Shown: piece by piece, positions 9,219 through 18,147 of the stretch
Layout of the letters: each line of letters begins with the position of its first letter
Numbering within the stretch: position 1 is the first letter of the stretch
Assembly (NCBI GenBank): GCA_038526245.1
Contig: JBCBGZ010000010.1
Coordinates: 1-64,000 of the forward strand
Direction: 5' to 3'
From: UBA5336 sp038526245
GTDB lineage: Bacteria; Pseudomonadota; Alphaproteobacteria; Caulobacterales; Hyphomonadaceae
Length of the DNA stretch: 64,000 bases
The notes under the pieces: model-generated
Database searches by the model: none
Seen by the model: only the letters and a program-made list of their open reading frames with translations
What the model was told of the DNA's origin: nothing
Made by a program: the position numbers and the translations under genes

Positions 9219-11137
9219 CGGGGCCATCCGCGCCGGTTCTTGCGCCCTGGCGTCAGGTCGGCGGGCAACGCTTCGTCATTGTGCTGTCAGTCTTTCTGGC
9301 GGTCTGTGTCGGCCTTGTTGCGCTTTTGCGCGGGCTAGAGGCCATGAGCACACCGCCGGCTGAAATGCGGATCGACCGGGTGTTCGCAGTCGATGAGGCT
9401 GGCGCGCGAACCGAAGCGCACTGGCGCGGCCATGCCTACAGGGTGCCGGGGCCAGGCGAGCCGATCCGCACTTTGGAATTCCCCCTGCCAAAGCGCGTTC
9501 TCGGCGACGAGGCCAAGCCAGCGATTTATATCCGTGACGTGGTTCGTAAAGTGCGCGTGGAGCTTGTGCGCGGTGACCGCGTTCTGGTGAGTTTTCCGCC
9601 CAATCCGCGTTTGTACCGCCAACTCGATCCCGTTTTTCTGGATATTTCGGAAGTCGGCGGGTTGGAAGACGGGGACAGGGTCAGACTAACCGTTGAGGGG
9701 CAGGGCCGCTCTGCACTTTTGCGAACCGTTTTCTTGGGGCCAAGGTCGGACATCCAGCGCGCGTTTCGATGGACCCGGTTCTTATCCGTGCACTTGCCCA
9801 TGGCAGCACTGGCCAGCGCGATGCTCACCGTATTGGTCATCCTGGCGTTCGTTCGTATCCCCGCACGCCAGGTGTTTCTCTATGCCTTCGCAGCGGTGAT
9901 GGCATGCTGGGTGGTGCGCAACCTGCTCTTTGTGGGGCCCTTGGCTTTGCTGTCGCAGCAAGCCTACTGGCCGGTGTATCTCTGCTCCACTTTGGGTGTT
10001 CTGGTGTCTTCTGTGTTCCTGGTGAACAGTTGGACGTTCAATCTGAAAAGCATGGCAAACTGGGTCGCGCCAGGCCTCGCTTTGATGACGGTGGGGCTCG
10101 CAACCATCACGGCGGTGGTGCCCATGTCCTGGGTGCGTGCAGTGCTCCACTTCGGGAACGTTATTGGGCTGGTTTCCTTCTGCCTTTTGATCGGGCTGCT
10201 GATTGCCTGGCTGCTACGGGCGCGCCGGCCAATGTGGTTCGAAACCACTACATTTCTGGCCTGCATTCTGGTGGGCATGATCGATCTTATGGGGGATGCA
10301 TCGGCCGAGTTTTCGGCCATGATCGCGCCAGGCAGCGAGTTGAATCTCTTCTACAGCCCGCTTGTGCCGATCCCGCTGGCCATCGCATTTGTGTCCATGG
10401 TGGCGCGCTTCACAACGGCGACCCGGGAAGAGTTGGAGACCCTCAATACGGGGCTGACGGACCGCCTGACTGAACAGGAAGCGCGCCTGGAAGCGCTGCA
10501 CAAGCAACGCGAAGTCGAAATCCGCAGGTCCATAGTCTATCGTGAACGCCAACGCCTGATGCAGGACATGCATGACGGGTTCGGAGGAGACCTCCTCGCG
10601 CTCGCCTTGAGGGCAGCGTCCGGCAAGGTGGATCAGGCCACACTGGCGGAAGAGTTGCGCATGTCGCTTCAGGATCTGCGCTTGATCGTCGATGCCATTG
10701 ATACGCTGGACGGGGACTTCGACACCGCCGTGGGCGTGCTGCGCGGGCGAATTGCGCCGCAACTCAAACATGCGGGTCTGGAGATGGGCTGGGAAGCACC
10801 GGACCTTGGTACCCCGATCCGGCTTGGTCAGGGGGGCATGCTCTCACTCCACCGGATTGTGCAGGAGGCGGTGCGCAACGTGATCCAACACAGTGGCGCC
10901 ACGTCTTGCCGGGTCAGTTTCACTCTCAGCAATAGTGCCACGCTGGATGTTGAAATCACCGACAATGGTCGCGGGATACCGGAACCGATTCCGTTTGGCC
11001 GGGGACTTGGTAACATCCGCCAGCGTGTTCAGCAGCTGGGCGGCAATTTCGCGATCGAGAACAGCCGGTGGGGCACGACGCTGAAGGTCTCCTTGCCGCT
11101 TGTCACCGATGAAGCCGACCCCGAATTTGCGGGATAG
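9215..11137 (+). CDS. Membrane sensor histidine kinase, NarX/DegS-like (HisKA_3)
   Basis: 640 residues. One N-terminal membrane helix (20-40), a periplasmic region of about 145 residues, then a block of roughly six or seven hydrophobic helices (about 190-398), a coiled-coil stretch (400-440), and the HisKA_3 dimerisation helix with phospho-acceptor H453 (RQRLMQDMHDGFGG). The ATPase domain follows, with N-box EAVRNVIQHSGA, G1 DNGRGI and G2 GRGLGNIRQR. The layout resembles kinases with a periplasmic sensing domain ahead of a seven-helix module. The signal is unknown. It overlaps its regulator gene by 4 bp, and 87 bases separate it from the autotransporter gene. Confidence 0.93.
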   Translation: MTGPSAPVLAPWRQVGGQRFVIVLSVFLAVCVGLVALLRGLEAMSTPPAEMRIDRVFAVDEAGARTEAHWRGHAYRVPGPGEPIRTLEFPLPKRVLGDEAKPAIYIRDVVRKVRVELVRGDRVLVSFPPNPRLYRQLDPVFLDISEVGGLEDGDRVRLTVEGQGRSALLRTVFLGPRSDIQRAFRWTRFLSVHLPMAALASAMLTVLVILAFVRIPARQVFLYAFAAVMACWVVRNLLFVGPLALLSQQAYWPVYLCSTLGVLVSSVFLVNSWTFNLKSMANWVAPGLALMTVGLATITAVVPMSWVRAVLHFGNVIGLVSFCLLIGLLIAWLLRARRPMWFETTTFLACILVGMIDLMGDASAEFSAMIAPGSELNLFYSPLVPIPLAIAFVSMVARFTTATREELETLNTGLTDRLTEQEARLEALHKQREVEIRRSIVYRERQRLMQDMHDGFGGDLLALALRAASGKVDQATLAEELRMSLQDLRLIVDAIDTLDGDFDTAVGVLRGRIAPQLKHAGLEMGWEAPDLGTPIRLGQGGMLSLHRIVQEAVRNVIQHSGATSCRVSFTLSNSATLDVEITDNGRGIPEPIPFGRGLGNIRQRVQQLGGNFAIENSRWGTTLKVSLPLVTDEADPEFAG

Positions 11138-11224
11138 AGAGGCGTTCTCTCCTATGGATGCGGGATAACGGCGGGCGACCGCGCTCGGTAACAGACTTGG
11201 GACATTCACTCGTGAGGGGATCCC

Positions 11225-14200
11225 ATGTCGCTTAAATCGCCAATCCAATCCGTCTGGTCTTCATTGCTCTGTACTGCTTCAATCGGAACGCTGGCCTCTT
11301 TGCTCGCACCCGATGCAGCGGCGGCTTGCAACACCGTGAACGACACGACGACCTGCACAGGCGCGACCGTTGGTGAACAGCGTATCGATGATGACAACCA
11401 GACCTTCATCGTCGATCCCGGCGCAACGCTGGAGGCGGTTGGGCCCAGCACGGTTCGGCTGAATGGCGAAGACAATGTGTTCATCAACCGGGGCACTGTC
11501 ACGCGCACTGGCAGCGGGAATGTCATCGGGCTTACCAGTACGTCTGGGACGATTACTGGCACGAATGAGGGGCGGATCAATTATCTTGGCGCCGACCTCG
11601 GGCTTCGTGCGGGTCTGAATGGCCAGTCGACGACGGGCACTGTCACGCTTACCAATACGTCAACCGGGATCATCGATTCCAATGCGGGCGGGATTGTTGG
11701 TCGAGCAACAGGTGCAACCGGTGACGTTCTAATCGACAATGCGGGCCAGATCACGGCGCGCTCGACGGCGTCGGCGGGTCTTTACGGCCGAACCAATGGT
11801 GGCGACTCCACCGTGCAAAATTCCGGGTCCATCCTGTTTGATGCGGGAACTGCGGCGGGCGGTTTCGCCATGTTCGGCCGGAGCGATACTGGAACAACAA
11901 ATCTCATCAATACCGGCACAGTTTCGACGTTGTCGCCCGCTGCTTCCGCCCTGGTCGCCTACACGCCGAATGGCAGCGCTGACGTCATCAACACGGGCGA
12001 TGTAACGACGACCGGCGATGCTGCGCGCGGCATCTGGGCCTATTCAGACGATACTGGCGTCAGCCTGAGCGCTCGAAACACAGGATCCATTACCACAAAC
12101 GGGCAGAACGCTGCTGGGATCAATCTGGAAGGTTCAAGCACCAACGGCATGCTGGCGGCGAGTGTCGTCAACACTACGGGTGCCACGATTGAAACGGTGG
12201 CGCAGGATTCAGATGGTGTGGCGCTCGCCTTTACTTCCGCCGTCGATGCGGGCGTTTCGAATAACGGTGCCATCACCACTTCGGGCAGCAATGCCCACGG
12301 CATCTCTGCTGTCCATGCTGGTGGCACTCTGGATATTGTGAACGTTGGCACGATCGGAGCGGCGGGTGCCGGTTCCGATGGCATTCAAGTCAGCGCGTCT
12401 GGCGGCGATATCACCGTGACGAATTCCGGAACGGTCTCCATCGCGAATGGTGAAGCCATCGATATCGATGTGCAGACCGGGTCCGTCGATCTGGATATCA
12501 GCTCCGGGCAGATTGAGGTGACCGCCGCCAGCCGGGGTGGGCGTGTCATCGATGTGGATGTGAACACTGGCGATGTTTCCGTGGATGTCGCGGACGGCGC
12601 TATGATCGATGGTGGTGGCGGACGAGGCATCCGCGTTGGCAGCGCCATGGGTCGTACGGAGGTCACATCTGCGGGGCAGATATCAGCCCTCGACTGGGGA
12701 ATACTTGCTGGTGGGAACACGACCGGGGTGCGGGTTGAAAACGCGGGCGACATCACAGTCACGGGCGGCTCTGGCGCAGGTATCATTGCTATCGGCAACT
12801 ACAGCAATGCTGAGGTGGTCAACAGCGGAGACATCTCTGCCGCAGGCGATCGGGTCGCCGGGCTCTACGCGACGACCTATCAGACCGGTAATGCGAATGT
12901 CGTCAATTCCGGCGATATCGATACGACCAGCGACGCTGGCCACGGCATCCATGTCTTTAGTTACTCAAGCGTTGCGGCGAACACGTTCCGTGCGGAAAAC
13001 CAGGTGGGCGGCGCGGTTACCACAAGTAGTGTAGGTGCCCACGGGATCTTTGTCGACGTGAATGACGGCATGCTGGCCGAGGCCGTTAACGCGGGCTCGA
13101 TCACGGTCACCGGTGCGGATTCCAATGCGATCCGAGTTGAAAATCCGCTTGGCGATATCCGCGCCGAAAACTCCGGCAGCTTGCGCACCGACAGCCGTTC
13201 CACAATCGCGGGGCTCTCGACCGATGGCGACATTACCTATGTCGTGAATGGGGATGCCGAGATTGTCGGGAACTCTGTCGGCCGCGCGGTCATTTTCGCC
13301 ACCACAGTGAATGGTGATGTCGACATCTCCGGCTCAGGCGATCTGACGGTTGGTGACGTTGGCACCGGCATTGTCGCCCGTTCGAGCCAGGCCAATGTGA
13401 CGATTGATTTTGATGGCACTATTTCTTCCGGCGGAACCTCTATCGAAGCCACTTCTGGCGGTGTTGCCGATGTTACGTTCTCTGGCAGTCTGACGAGCCA
13501 GAGCGCGAGCAGTTTCGGGGTCTATGTAGGAAGCCAGGACACCGCGAATGTGTTGGTCAGCGGGAGTGTAACAGCCGCGGGTACCGGCGTGTTCGCCACG
13601 GGTAATAATGGCGCCACCGTCGTCAACAGCGGGGACGTCACCAGCAGCGGTGAGAACCGACATGGTGTCTGGGCCTACTCCACCGGTGCGACCGCGCGTG
13701 CTGAGAACACCGGCACAATCACAAAGACCGGGAACGGCGGAGACGCGCTTCGGGCTGGAACCTACGGCGCCAACAGCGCTGAAGTCGTCAATTCGGGTGA
13801 CATCACATCGACCGGTACAGGAAGTGATGGCGCAAAGATTTACAGCTACAGCGCCACGGCCGCGACGGCCTTCACCCTGACCAATGAAGCGGCTGGCGAC
13901 ATCGCGACCAGCGGGGATTTCTCCCACGGTCTGCACGGTGAGGTCAATGCAGGCACGGTCGGCTTCACCAATGCCGGCGATGTGGCCGTGAGCGGCTTCG
14001 GTGCCGATGGTGTGCGCACGGATCTGGATACGGGCTCAGCCACATTGACGAATTCGGGATCCATTGCCGCGAGCGGAGGTAATGGCGCTGCCGCCAATCT
14101 CACCACGCGCGGCGGGGCGCTGACCCTTAGCAACTCTGCCAGCCTGACCTCGGCCGATGCCACCGGTGCAAGCCTGACCCTGACCAATGGGACGGCGACC

Positions 14201-16150
14201 GTGTCCAATTCGGGCACGATCAGTGGCGGCGCCAATGGGTCCGGCGGTCTGGTCATTGCGCTGAACGGCGACGCAGCGGCCAACATCACCAATACAGGCA
14301 CGCTGACTGCGCCGACCGATGCGCTCTTCGTGACTTCTTCCGGTGGATCCGTCGTCACGGTGAACGATTCCGGCTCGGTGACGGGCGACATGGTGTTTGG
14401 CAACACGGTCGATACCGTCACCCTGTCTGGCACCTATCAGGGCGACGTCGATCTTGGCGCGCTAGACGACAGCCTGACGATCAACGGTACGGCGACGACG
14501 GATTTTGCCGGTGACTTGATTGGTGGCGATGGCGCAGACTCGCTTACTTTCAGCGGGAGCGGTCTGTCGGTTTCCAATTCTATCAGCGGGTTCGAGACGG
14601 TCACGGTCCTTGATGGCATGACGACCCTGGACGGTGCGGATTTCAGCGGCGTTTCGAGCTTCGACATTGCCGCAGGAAGCATGCTGTCCATTGCCGATGG
14701 TGGCGCGGACCTCGCCGTGTCGGGGGATGTTACCCAATCAGGCGCACTGGTGCTCTCGCCAGCCGCAACGCTTGCTATTTCGGGCGGAAATTTTGTTGCA
14801 ACAGACGGGTCGACCACCACTCTGGCGTTTGACGACTCGTCCACGCCGCAGATCACCGCCGACGGCGATATCACGTTTGCATCCGGTAGCACTGTCGCAC
14901 TTGATGTGCAGACCGTGAACACGATTGCGACGGGTTTCAGCTTTGATGCAGCGATTGCCGGCGGGGCGCTGAGCGATGCTTCAACCCTTACCGACAATTC
15001 CATGCTGTTCGACTTCGAAAAGGAAGTCTCCGGTGGCAACACACTGGTGATCACGGTGCAACAGACCGTGATGCTGCCCGATGCGGTTGCTGGCAGTTCA
15101 CCAAATGCGACTGGCGCTGCGGCTGTGCTCCAGTCGGTGATTGATGGTGGTGGCGCGGCGGGCACGGCGCTGTCTACGGCTTTTGGCCGACTGGCCGATG
15201 ATGCAGCGGTCCAGTCGGGTGTCATCGACTTCCTGCCAAGCACATCTGGTGGCCTGGAGCGCCTGGTGACGGATACGGCGATATCCGTTTCCGATACGCT
15301 TGACCGCCGCGGCGTTTCAGGCGGGCAGGGTACAGTGCTCTGGGTCGACTGGATTGGAGGCCGGGGCGAGGGCACCGCAACGGTCTCGGCTGAAGGGTTC
15401 AGCAGCGACCACTCGGGAATTGTTGCCGGTCTCGACCATCGATTCGGCTCGGGCGTGACCCTCGGCGTAGCGCTGCACAGCCTCGAAGGCGGCACTCAGG
15501 ATGATGGCGCCAGGCTCGACCGCCAGGATGTGGATGCCACTGGTTTCGCAGTCTATGGCCGCGGCGAACGTGGCAACTGGGTGTTCAGTGGCCAGGCCGG
15601 ATTTGGCCAGGTCGATGTGTCATCGGCCAGGGTAAACGCCCTGCTCGGTGAGCAACTTACCGGTGACACTGATGGCGACCAGACTTGGCTCAAGGGCGGC
15701 GTGGACTATGTGTTCGACACGCCCGGCTGGGACCTGCAGGGCGGATTGTCCTACACCCAGATATCCACCGAGCTCGGCAGCTATAGCGAATCCGGAGGTC
15801 TCGGCGCATTGACCGTATCGGGCCGGGATGCGGACTCCCAACGCCTCGCGGCCACCTTGAACACCAGCGAGACCTATGTCTCCGATCAGTTCAGCTGGAC
15901 CCCGCATTTCAAGGCGGGTCTCGTCACCGACTTTGCCGATGTGGCCGAGACCTATAGCGCCAGCCTCGTGGCCGGCGGCGGAAGCTTCGATGTACGCCAA
16001 ACCGAACGGGGAGACACCGCTTTCATCGCCGGCGCTGGGCTCGATGTGACGATATCGGACCGTTTCACTCTGGGCGCGGGCTTCAGCGGAGAGTTCGCTG
16101 ACAAGCAAGAACGAACCCTCGGCTATCTCTCGGCCCGGGCCCGCTTCTAA
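11225..16150 (+). CDS. Autotransporter adhesin with very long beta-helix passenger
   Basis: 1641 residues. A signal peptide ends near DAAAA, followed by a CNTVNDTTTCTG start typical of alphaproteobacterial autotransporters. Residues about 60-1080 are degenerate repeats of roughly 20-25 residues built on V.N.G.I...G..A.GI, predicted to form a right-handed beta-helix. Two stretches within the passenger are near-duplicates in arrangement (NSGDI...ENxxxG.WAYS). The last roughly 280 residues are the autotransporter barrel (GIVAGLDHRFGSGVTLGVAL onward), ending LGYLSARARF with terminal Phe, as expected for outer-membrane assembly. A surface adhesin or biofilm role is inferred. It lies 87 bp after a two-component kinase and overlaps the next gene by one base. 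Confidence 0.93.
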   Translation: MSLKSPIQSVWSSLLCTASIGTLASLLAPDAAAACNTVNDTTTCTGATVGEQRIDDDNQTFIVDPGATLEAVGPSTVRLNGEDNVFINRGTVTRTGSGNVIGLTSTSGTITGTNEGRINYLGADLGLRAGLNGQSTTGTVTLTNTSTGIIDSNAGGIVGRATGATGDVLIDNAGQITARSTASAGLYGRTNGGDSTVQNSGSILFDAGTAAGGFAMFGRSDTGTTNLINTGTVSTLSPAASALVAYTPNGSADVINTGDVTTTGDAARGIWAYSDDTGVSLSARNTGSITTNGQNAAGINLEGSSTNGMLAASVVNTTGATIETVAQDSDGVALAFTSAVDAGVSNNGAITTSGSNAHGISAVHAGGTLDIVNVGTIGAAGAGSDGIQVSASGGDITVTNSGTVSIANGEAIDIDVQTGSVDLDISSGQIEVTAASRGGRVIDVDVNTGDVSVDVADGAMIDGGGGRGIRVGSAMGRTEVTSAGQISALDWGILAGGNTTGVRVENAGDITVTGGSGAGIIAIGNYSNAEVVNSGDISAAGDRVAGLYATTYQTGNANVVNSGDIDTTSDAGHGIHVFSYSSVAANTFRAENQVGGAVTTSSVGAHGIFVDVNDGMLAEAVNAGSITVTGADSNAIRVENPLGDIRAENSGSLRTDSRSTIAGLSTDGDITYVVNGDAEIVGNSVGRAVIFATTVNGDVDISGSGDLTVGDVGTGIVARSSQANVTIDFDGTISSGGTSIEATSGGVADVTFSGSLTSQSASSFGVYVGSQDTANVLVSGSVTAAGTGVFATGNNGATVVNSGDVTSSGENRHGVWAYSTGATARAENTGTITKTGNGGDALRAGTYGANSAEVVNSGDITSTGTGSDGAKIYSYSATAATAFTLTNEAAGDIATSGDFSHGLHGEVNAGTVGFTNAGDVAVSGFGADGVRTDLDTGSATLTNSGSIAASGGNGAAANLTTRGGALTLSNSASLTSADATGASLTLTNGTATVSNSGTISGGANGSGGLVIALNGDAAANITNTGTLTAPTDALFVTSSGGSVVTVNDSGSVTGDMVFGNTVDTVTLSGTYQGDVDLGALDDSLTINGTATTDFAGDLIGGDGADSLTFSGSGLSVSNSISGFETVTVLDGMTTLDGADFSGVSSFDIAAGSMLSIADGGADLAVSGDVTQSGALVLSPAATLAISGGNFVATDGSTTTLAFDDSSTPQITADGDITFASGSTVALDVQTVNTIATGFSFDAAIAGGALSDASTLTDNSMLFDFEKEVSGGNTLVITVQQTVMLPDAVAGSSPNATGAAAVLQSVIDGGGAAGTALSTAFGRLADDAAVQSGVIDFLPSTSGGLERLVTDTAISVSDTLDRRGVSGGQGTVLWVDWIGGRGEGTATVSAEGFSSDHSGIVAGLDHRFGSGVTLGVALHSLEGGTQDDGARLDRQDVDATGFAVYGRGERGNWVFSGQAGFGQVDVSSARVNALLGEQLTGDTDGDQTWLKGGVDYVFDTPGWDLQGGLSYTQISTELGSYSESGGLGALTVSGRDADSQRLAATLNTSETYVSDQFSWTPHFKAGLVTDFADVAETYSASLVAGGGSFDVRQTERGDTAFIAGAGLDVTISDRFTLGAGFSGEFADKQERTLGYLSARARF

Positions 16151-17205
16151 TGGCGACAGCTGATGGCGGGGCGATGCAGGACGCGCCCCGCGGTGATCAG
16201 ATTTCCGCCTCGCGGGGGCTGGCCGGCTGGTTGGAGAGCCAGCAGGTCAGCCTCGCCTTCACGTCCTATCGCACCGGTCGCCTGTACTTCGTCGGGCTTT
16301 GCGAGGATGGGCGCATTGGTTTTGACCAACGCCAATTCGAGCGCGCCATGGGCCTGCATGTGTCAGGTGACAATTTGTTTCTGGCAACCCAATGGCAGGT
16401 TTGGCGACTGGTCGATATTCGCTCCAACGCGGATGCGCCGCCCGATGGATTCGATGCGCAGTACGTGGTCCGCACGGCGCGCACGACAGGCGACATAGAC
16501 CTCCACGATATCGCCATCGAGCAAGATGGCCGGGCCGTGTTCGTGAACACGCGCTATTCCTGCCTCGCTACGTTTTGTGATCAAAAGGGCTTCACGCCGG
16601 TTTGGCAGCCACCATTTGTGTCGGCCTGCACGCCCGACGATCGCTGTCATCTGAACGGGCTCGCGTTGAGGGATGGGCAGGTGCGCTACGTCACAAGCGC
16701 AGCCAGGAGCGATAGCCCCTCGGGGTGGCGAGACCAGCGTCGCAATGGAGGCTGCATCGTGGATGTGGCCGCGTCTGACGTGATCGTCGATGGGCTTTCA
16801 ATGCCGCATTCCCCGCGCTGGCGCGACGGCCGGCTCTATGTCCTGGACTCCGGGCGAGGCACGCTCTGCTGTGTAGATGAAGCCGCGGGAACGGCGGAAG
16901 CGGTCGCTTGGCTACCAGGATTTTTGCGCGGCATGGCGCTTATCGGGCGATACGCCATCGTGGCATCGTCACTTGCGCGAAATGGTGACTTTTCCGGGCT
17001 GGATCTGGATGACATGCTGAAGCGGCGTGGCGCTGAGCCTTGGTGCGGCTTATTCATTGTGGATCTTCAGGCCGGGGCCGCCGTGGAGTGGCTGCGGTTT
17101 GAGACCGATGTGCGCGAGCTGTTCGATGTGGCAGTGTTGCCGGGTCGACGTCGCCCCATGGCAATCGGCCCGAATTCTCCTGAACTACGTCAAGGCGCGA
17201 TTTGA
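16150..17205 (+). CDS. TIGR03032/DUF4915-like protein
   Basis: 351 residues. Resembles the TIGR03032 family (N-terminal GLAGWLESQQVSLAFTSYRT, GRLYFVGL and LFLATQWQVWRL segments, then DIDLHDIAI, VFVNTRYSCLA, HLNGLALRDG, MPHSPRWRDGRLYVLDSGRG). The recurring strands suggest a beta-propeller, but the family function is unknown to me. No signal peptide is seen, so it is probably cytoplasmic. Its ATG shares the last base of the autotransporter stop (TAATG), which implies translational coupling and a job tied to that adhesin, for example a modification or surface-display step. That job is inference. Confidence 0.78.
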   Translation: MATADGGAMQDAPRGDQISASRGLAGWLESQQVSLAFTSYRTGRLYFVGLCEDGRIGFDQRQFERAMGLHVSGDNLFLATQWQVWRLVDIRSNADAPPDGFDAQYVVRTARTTGDIDLHDIAIEQDGRAVFVNTRYSCLATFCDQKGFTPVWQPPFVSACTPDDRCHLNGLALRDGQVRYVTSAARSDSPSGWRDQRRNGGCIVDVAASDVIVDGLSMPHSPRWRDGRLYVLDSGRGTLCCVDEAAGTAEAVAWLPGFLRGMALIGRYAIVASSLARNGDFSGLDLDDMLKRRGAEPWCGLFIVDLQAGAAVEWLRFETDVRELFDVAVLPGRRRPMAIGPNSPELRQGAI

Positions 17206-17225
17206 TTTTCGTTTCTTAGGCGACG

Positions 17226-17972
17226 CTATCGGGCGATCGCCATTTTCAGGTAGCGTTCCCGATTGGCGCTTGAACGTTGGCGCGCTTCCTCGATCGCCTG
17301 GCGCTCGGACGCGTCCAACAGGGCCTCGAGGAGTCTCTGGAAGTGGTCTTGCATCGCTTCACGCGCAGCCTGGGGATCCCGGGCCGCCAACGCGTCAAAG
17401 ATCTTGGTATGCTCGTTCACGGTGTGCGAGCGATCACCGAAACAGATTGCGGAATAGACCTTCCGCACCGCTTCGATTTCGGTGCGCATGCGCCAGAGAT
17501 TCTGAAGAAAGAAGATGTTTGCGGCATTGCCCGTCGCCCGCGCGATCACGAGGTGGAATTCGCGGTCGGCTTCATCTCCATCGGCCTGGTTGTCCGAGGC
17601 GGCTGCCATACGTTCAATTGTGGCTGAGAGCTTCGCCAGGTGTTCGTCCGTGATCTGTGTGGCGGCGAGGGCAGCGCACTCGGATTCGAACAAAAGCCGC
17701 GTTTGTGTCAGCTCAAAAGGGGTCACTTTGGGCAGGACGAGGCCACTGGCCTCTTGTGTATCCCGCACATAGACACCCGACCCCACTTTTATGTCGACCC
17801 TTCCGACCGCCTCGAGCGAGATTTCGGCCTCGCGAATAACCACGCGGCTCACCCCGAACTTCTCTGCTAATTCGCGCTCGCCGGGCAACCGGGTCCCAGG
17901 GGGGTAAGCGCCGGAATCAATCATGTCCAAGATCGACTGGGCGATCGTTTGATAGAGGCGTTTCTCGGACAT
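17226..17972 (-). CDS. GntR/FadR-subfamily regulator of the alginate locus
   Basis: 248 residues from the ATG at 17972, which has an AAAGGAG site; the longer reading frame upstream adds 40 non-conserved residues. Winged helix-turn-helix at about 5-70 (LPGERELAEKFGVSRVVIRE), then an all-helical FCD effector domain with the metal-ligand pattern D-REFH, NEH and DHF. FadR-type proteins of this kind respond to sugar acids (UxuR/ExuR-like). Boxes related to ATTGGTAGGACCAAT lie just upstream of this gene (18079-18093), in the receptor-PL6 intergenic region, and before receptor 2. It is therefore the likely local regulator, probably autoregulated and probably a repressor; the effector is unknown. Confidence 0.9.
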   Translation of the reverse strand: MSEKRLYQTIAQSILDMIDSGAYPPGTRLPGERELAEKFGVSRVVIREAEISLEAVGRVDIKVGSGVYVRDTQEASGLVLPKVTPFELTQTRLLFESECAALAATQITDEHLAKLSATIERMAAASDNQADGDEADREFHLVIARATGNAANIFFLQNLWRMRTEIEAVRKVYSAICFGDRSHTVNEHTKIFDALAARDPQAAREAMQDHFQRLLEALLDASERQAIEEARQRSSANRERYLKMAIAR

Positions 17973-18078
17973 GAAGGCTCCTTTCCCAGAGCGATCGTCT
18001 CGCTCCGTGCGGCACGACAGTAACAGCAGTACCGCGTATTTATATGTTTTCTCTACCCTATTCTGGCAAGGTTTACAA

Positions 18079-18093
18079 AAAGGTAGGTCCAAT
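18079..18093. promoter_or_regulatory. Candidate GntR operator, GntR gene promoter
   Basis: AAAGGTAGGTCCAAT matches the perfect box at 35543-35557 at 12 of 15 positions. It lies 107 bases upstream of the GntR start and behind the receptor-1 hairpin. Likely autoregulation. Confidence 0.55.
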
Positions 18094-18102
18094 TACGGGA
18101 AG

Positions 18103-18130
18103 GCGGCAAGCCCGCCATCGGGCCTGCCGC
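18103..18130 (-). terminator. Hairpin after TonB receptor 1
   Basis: A 12-bp stem (18103-18114 with 18119-18130) with a 4-base loop. The one non-Watson-Crick position becomes G-U in the minus-strand transcript, suggesting it serves the receptor mRNA, whose gene ends at 18148. The T-tract is poor. Confidence 0.55.
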
Positions 18131-18147
18131 GATCCCTTGTGGACGCG

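Noticed and set aside
11500..14400. Repetitive DNA that might suggest a tandem array
   Set aside because: The repeats are degenerate protein repeats of the passenger domain, in frame and without constant spacers, so not CRISPR.
14437..15495. 352-residue minus-strand open frame
   Set aside because: Antisense to the autotransporter; Ser/Pro/Ala/Val-rich composition is what the complement of beta-helix repeats gives.
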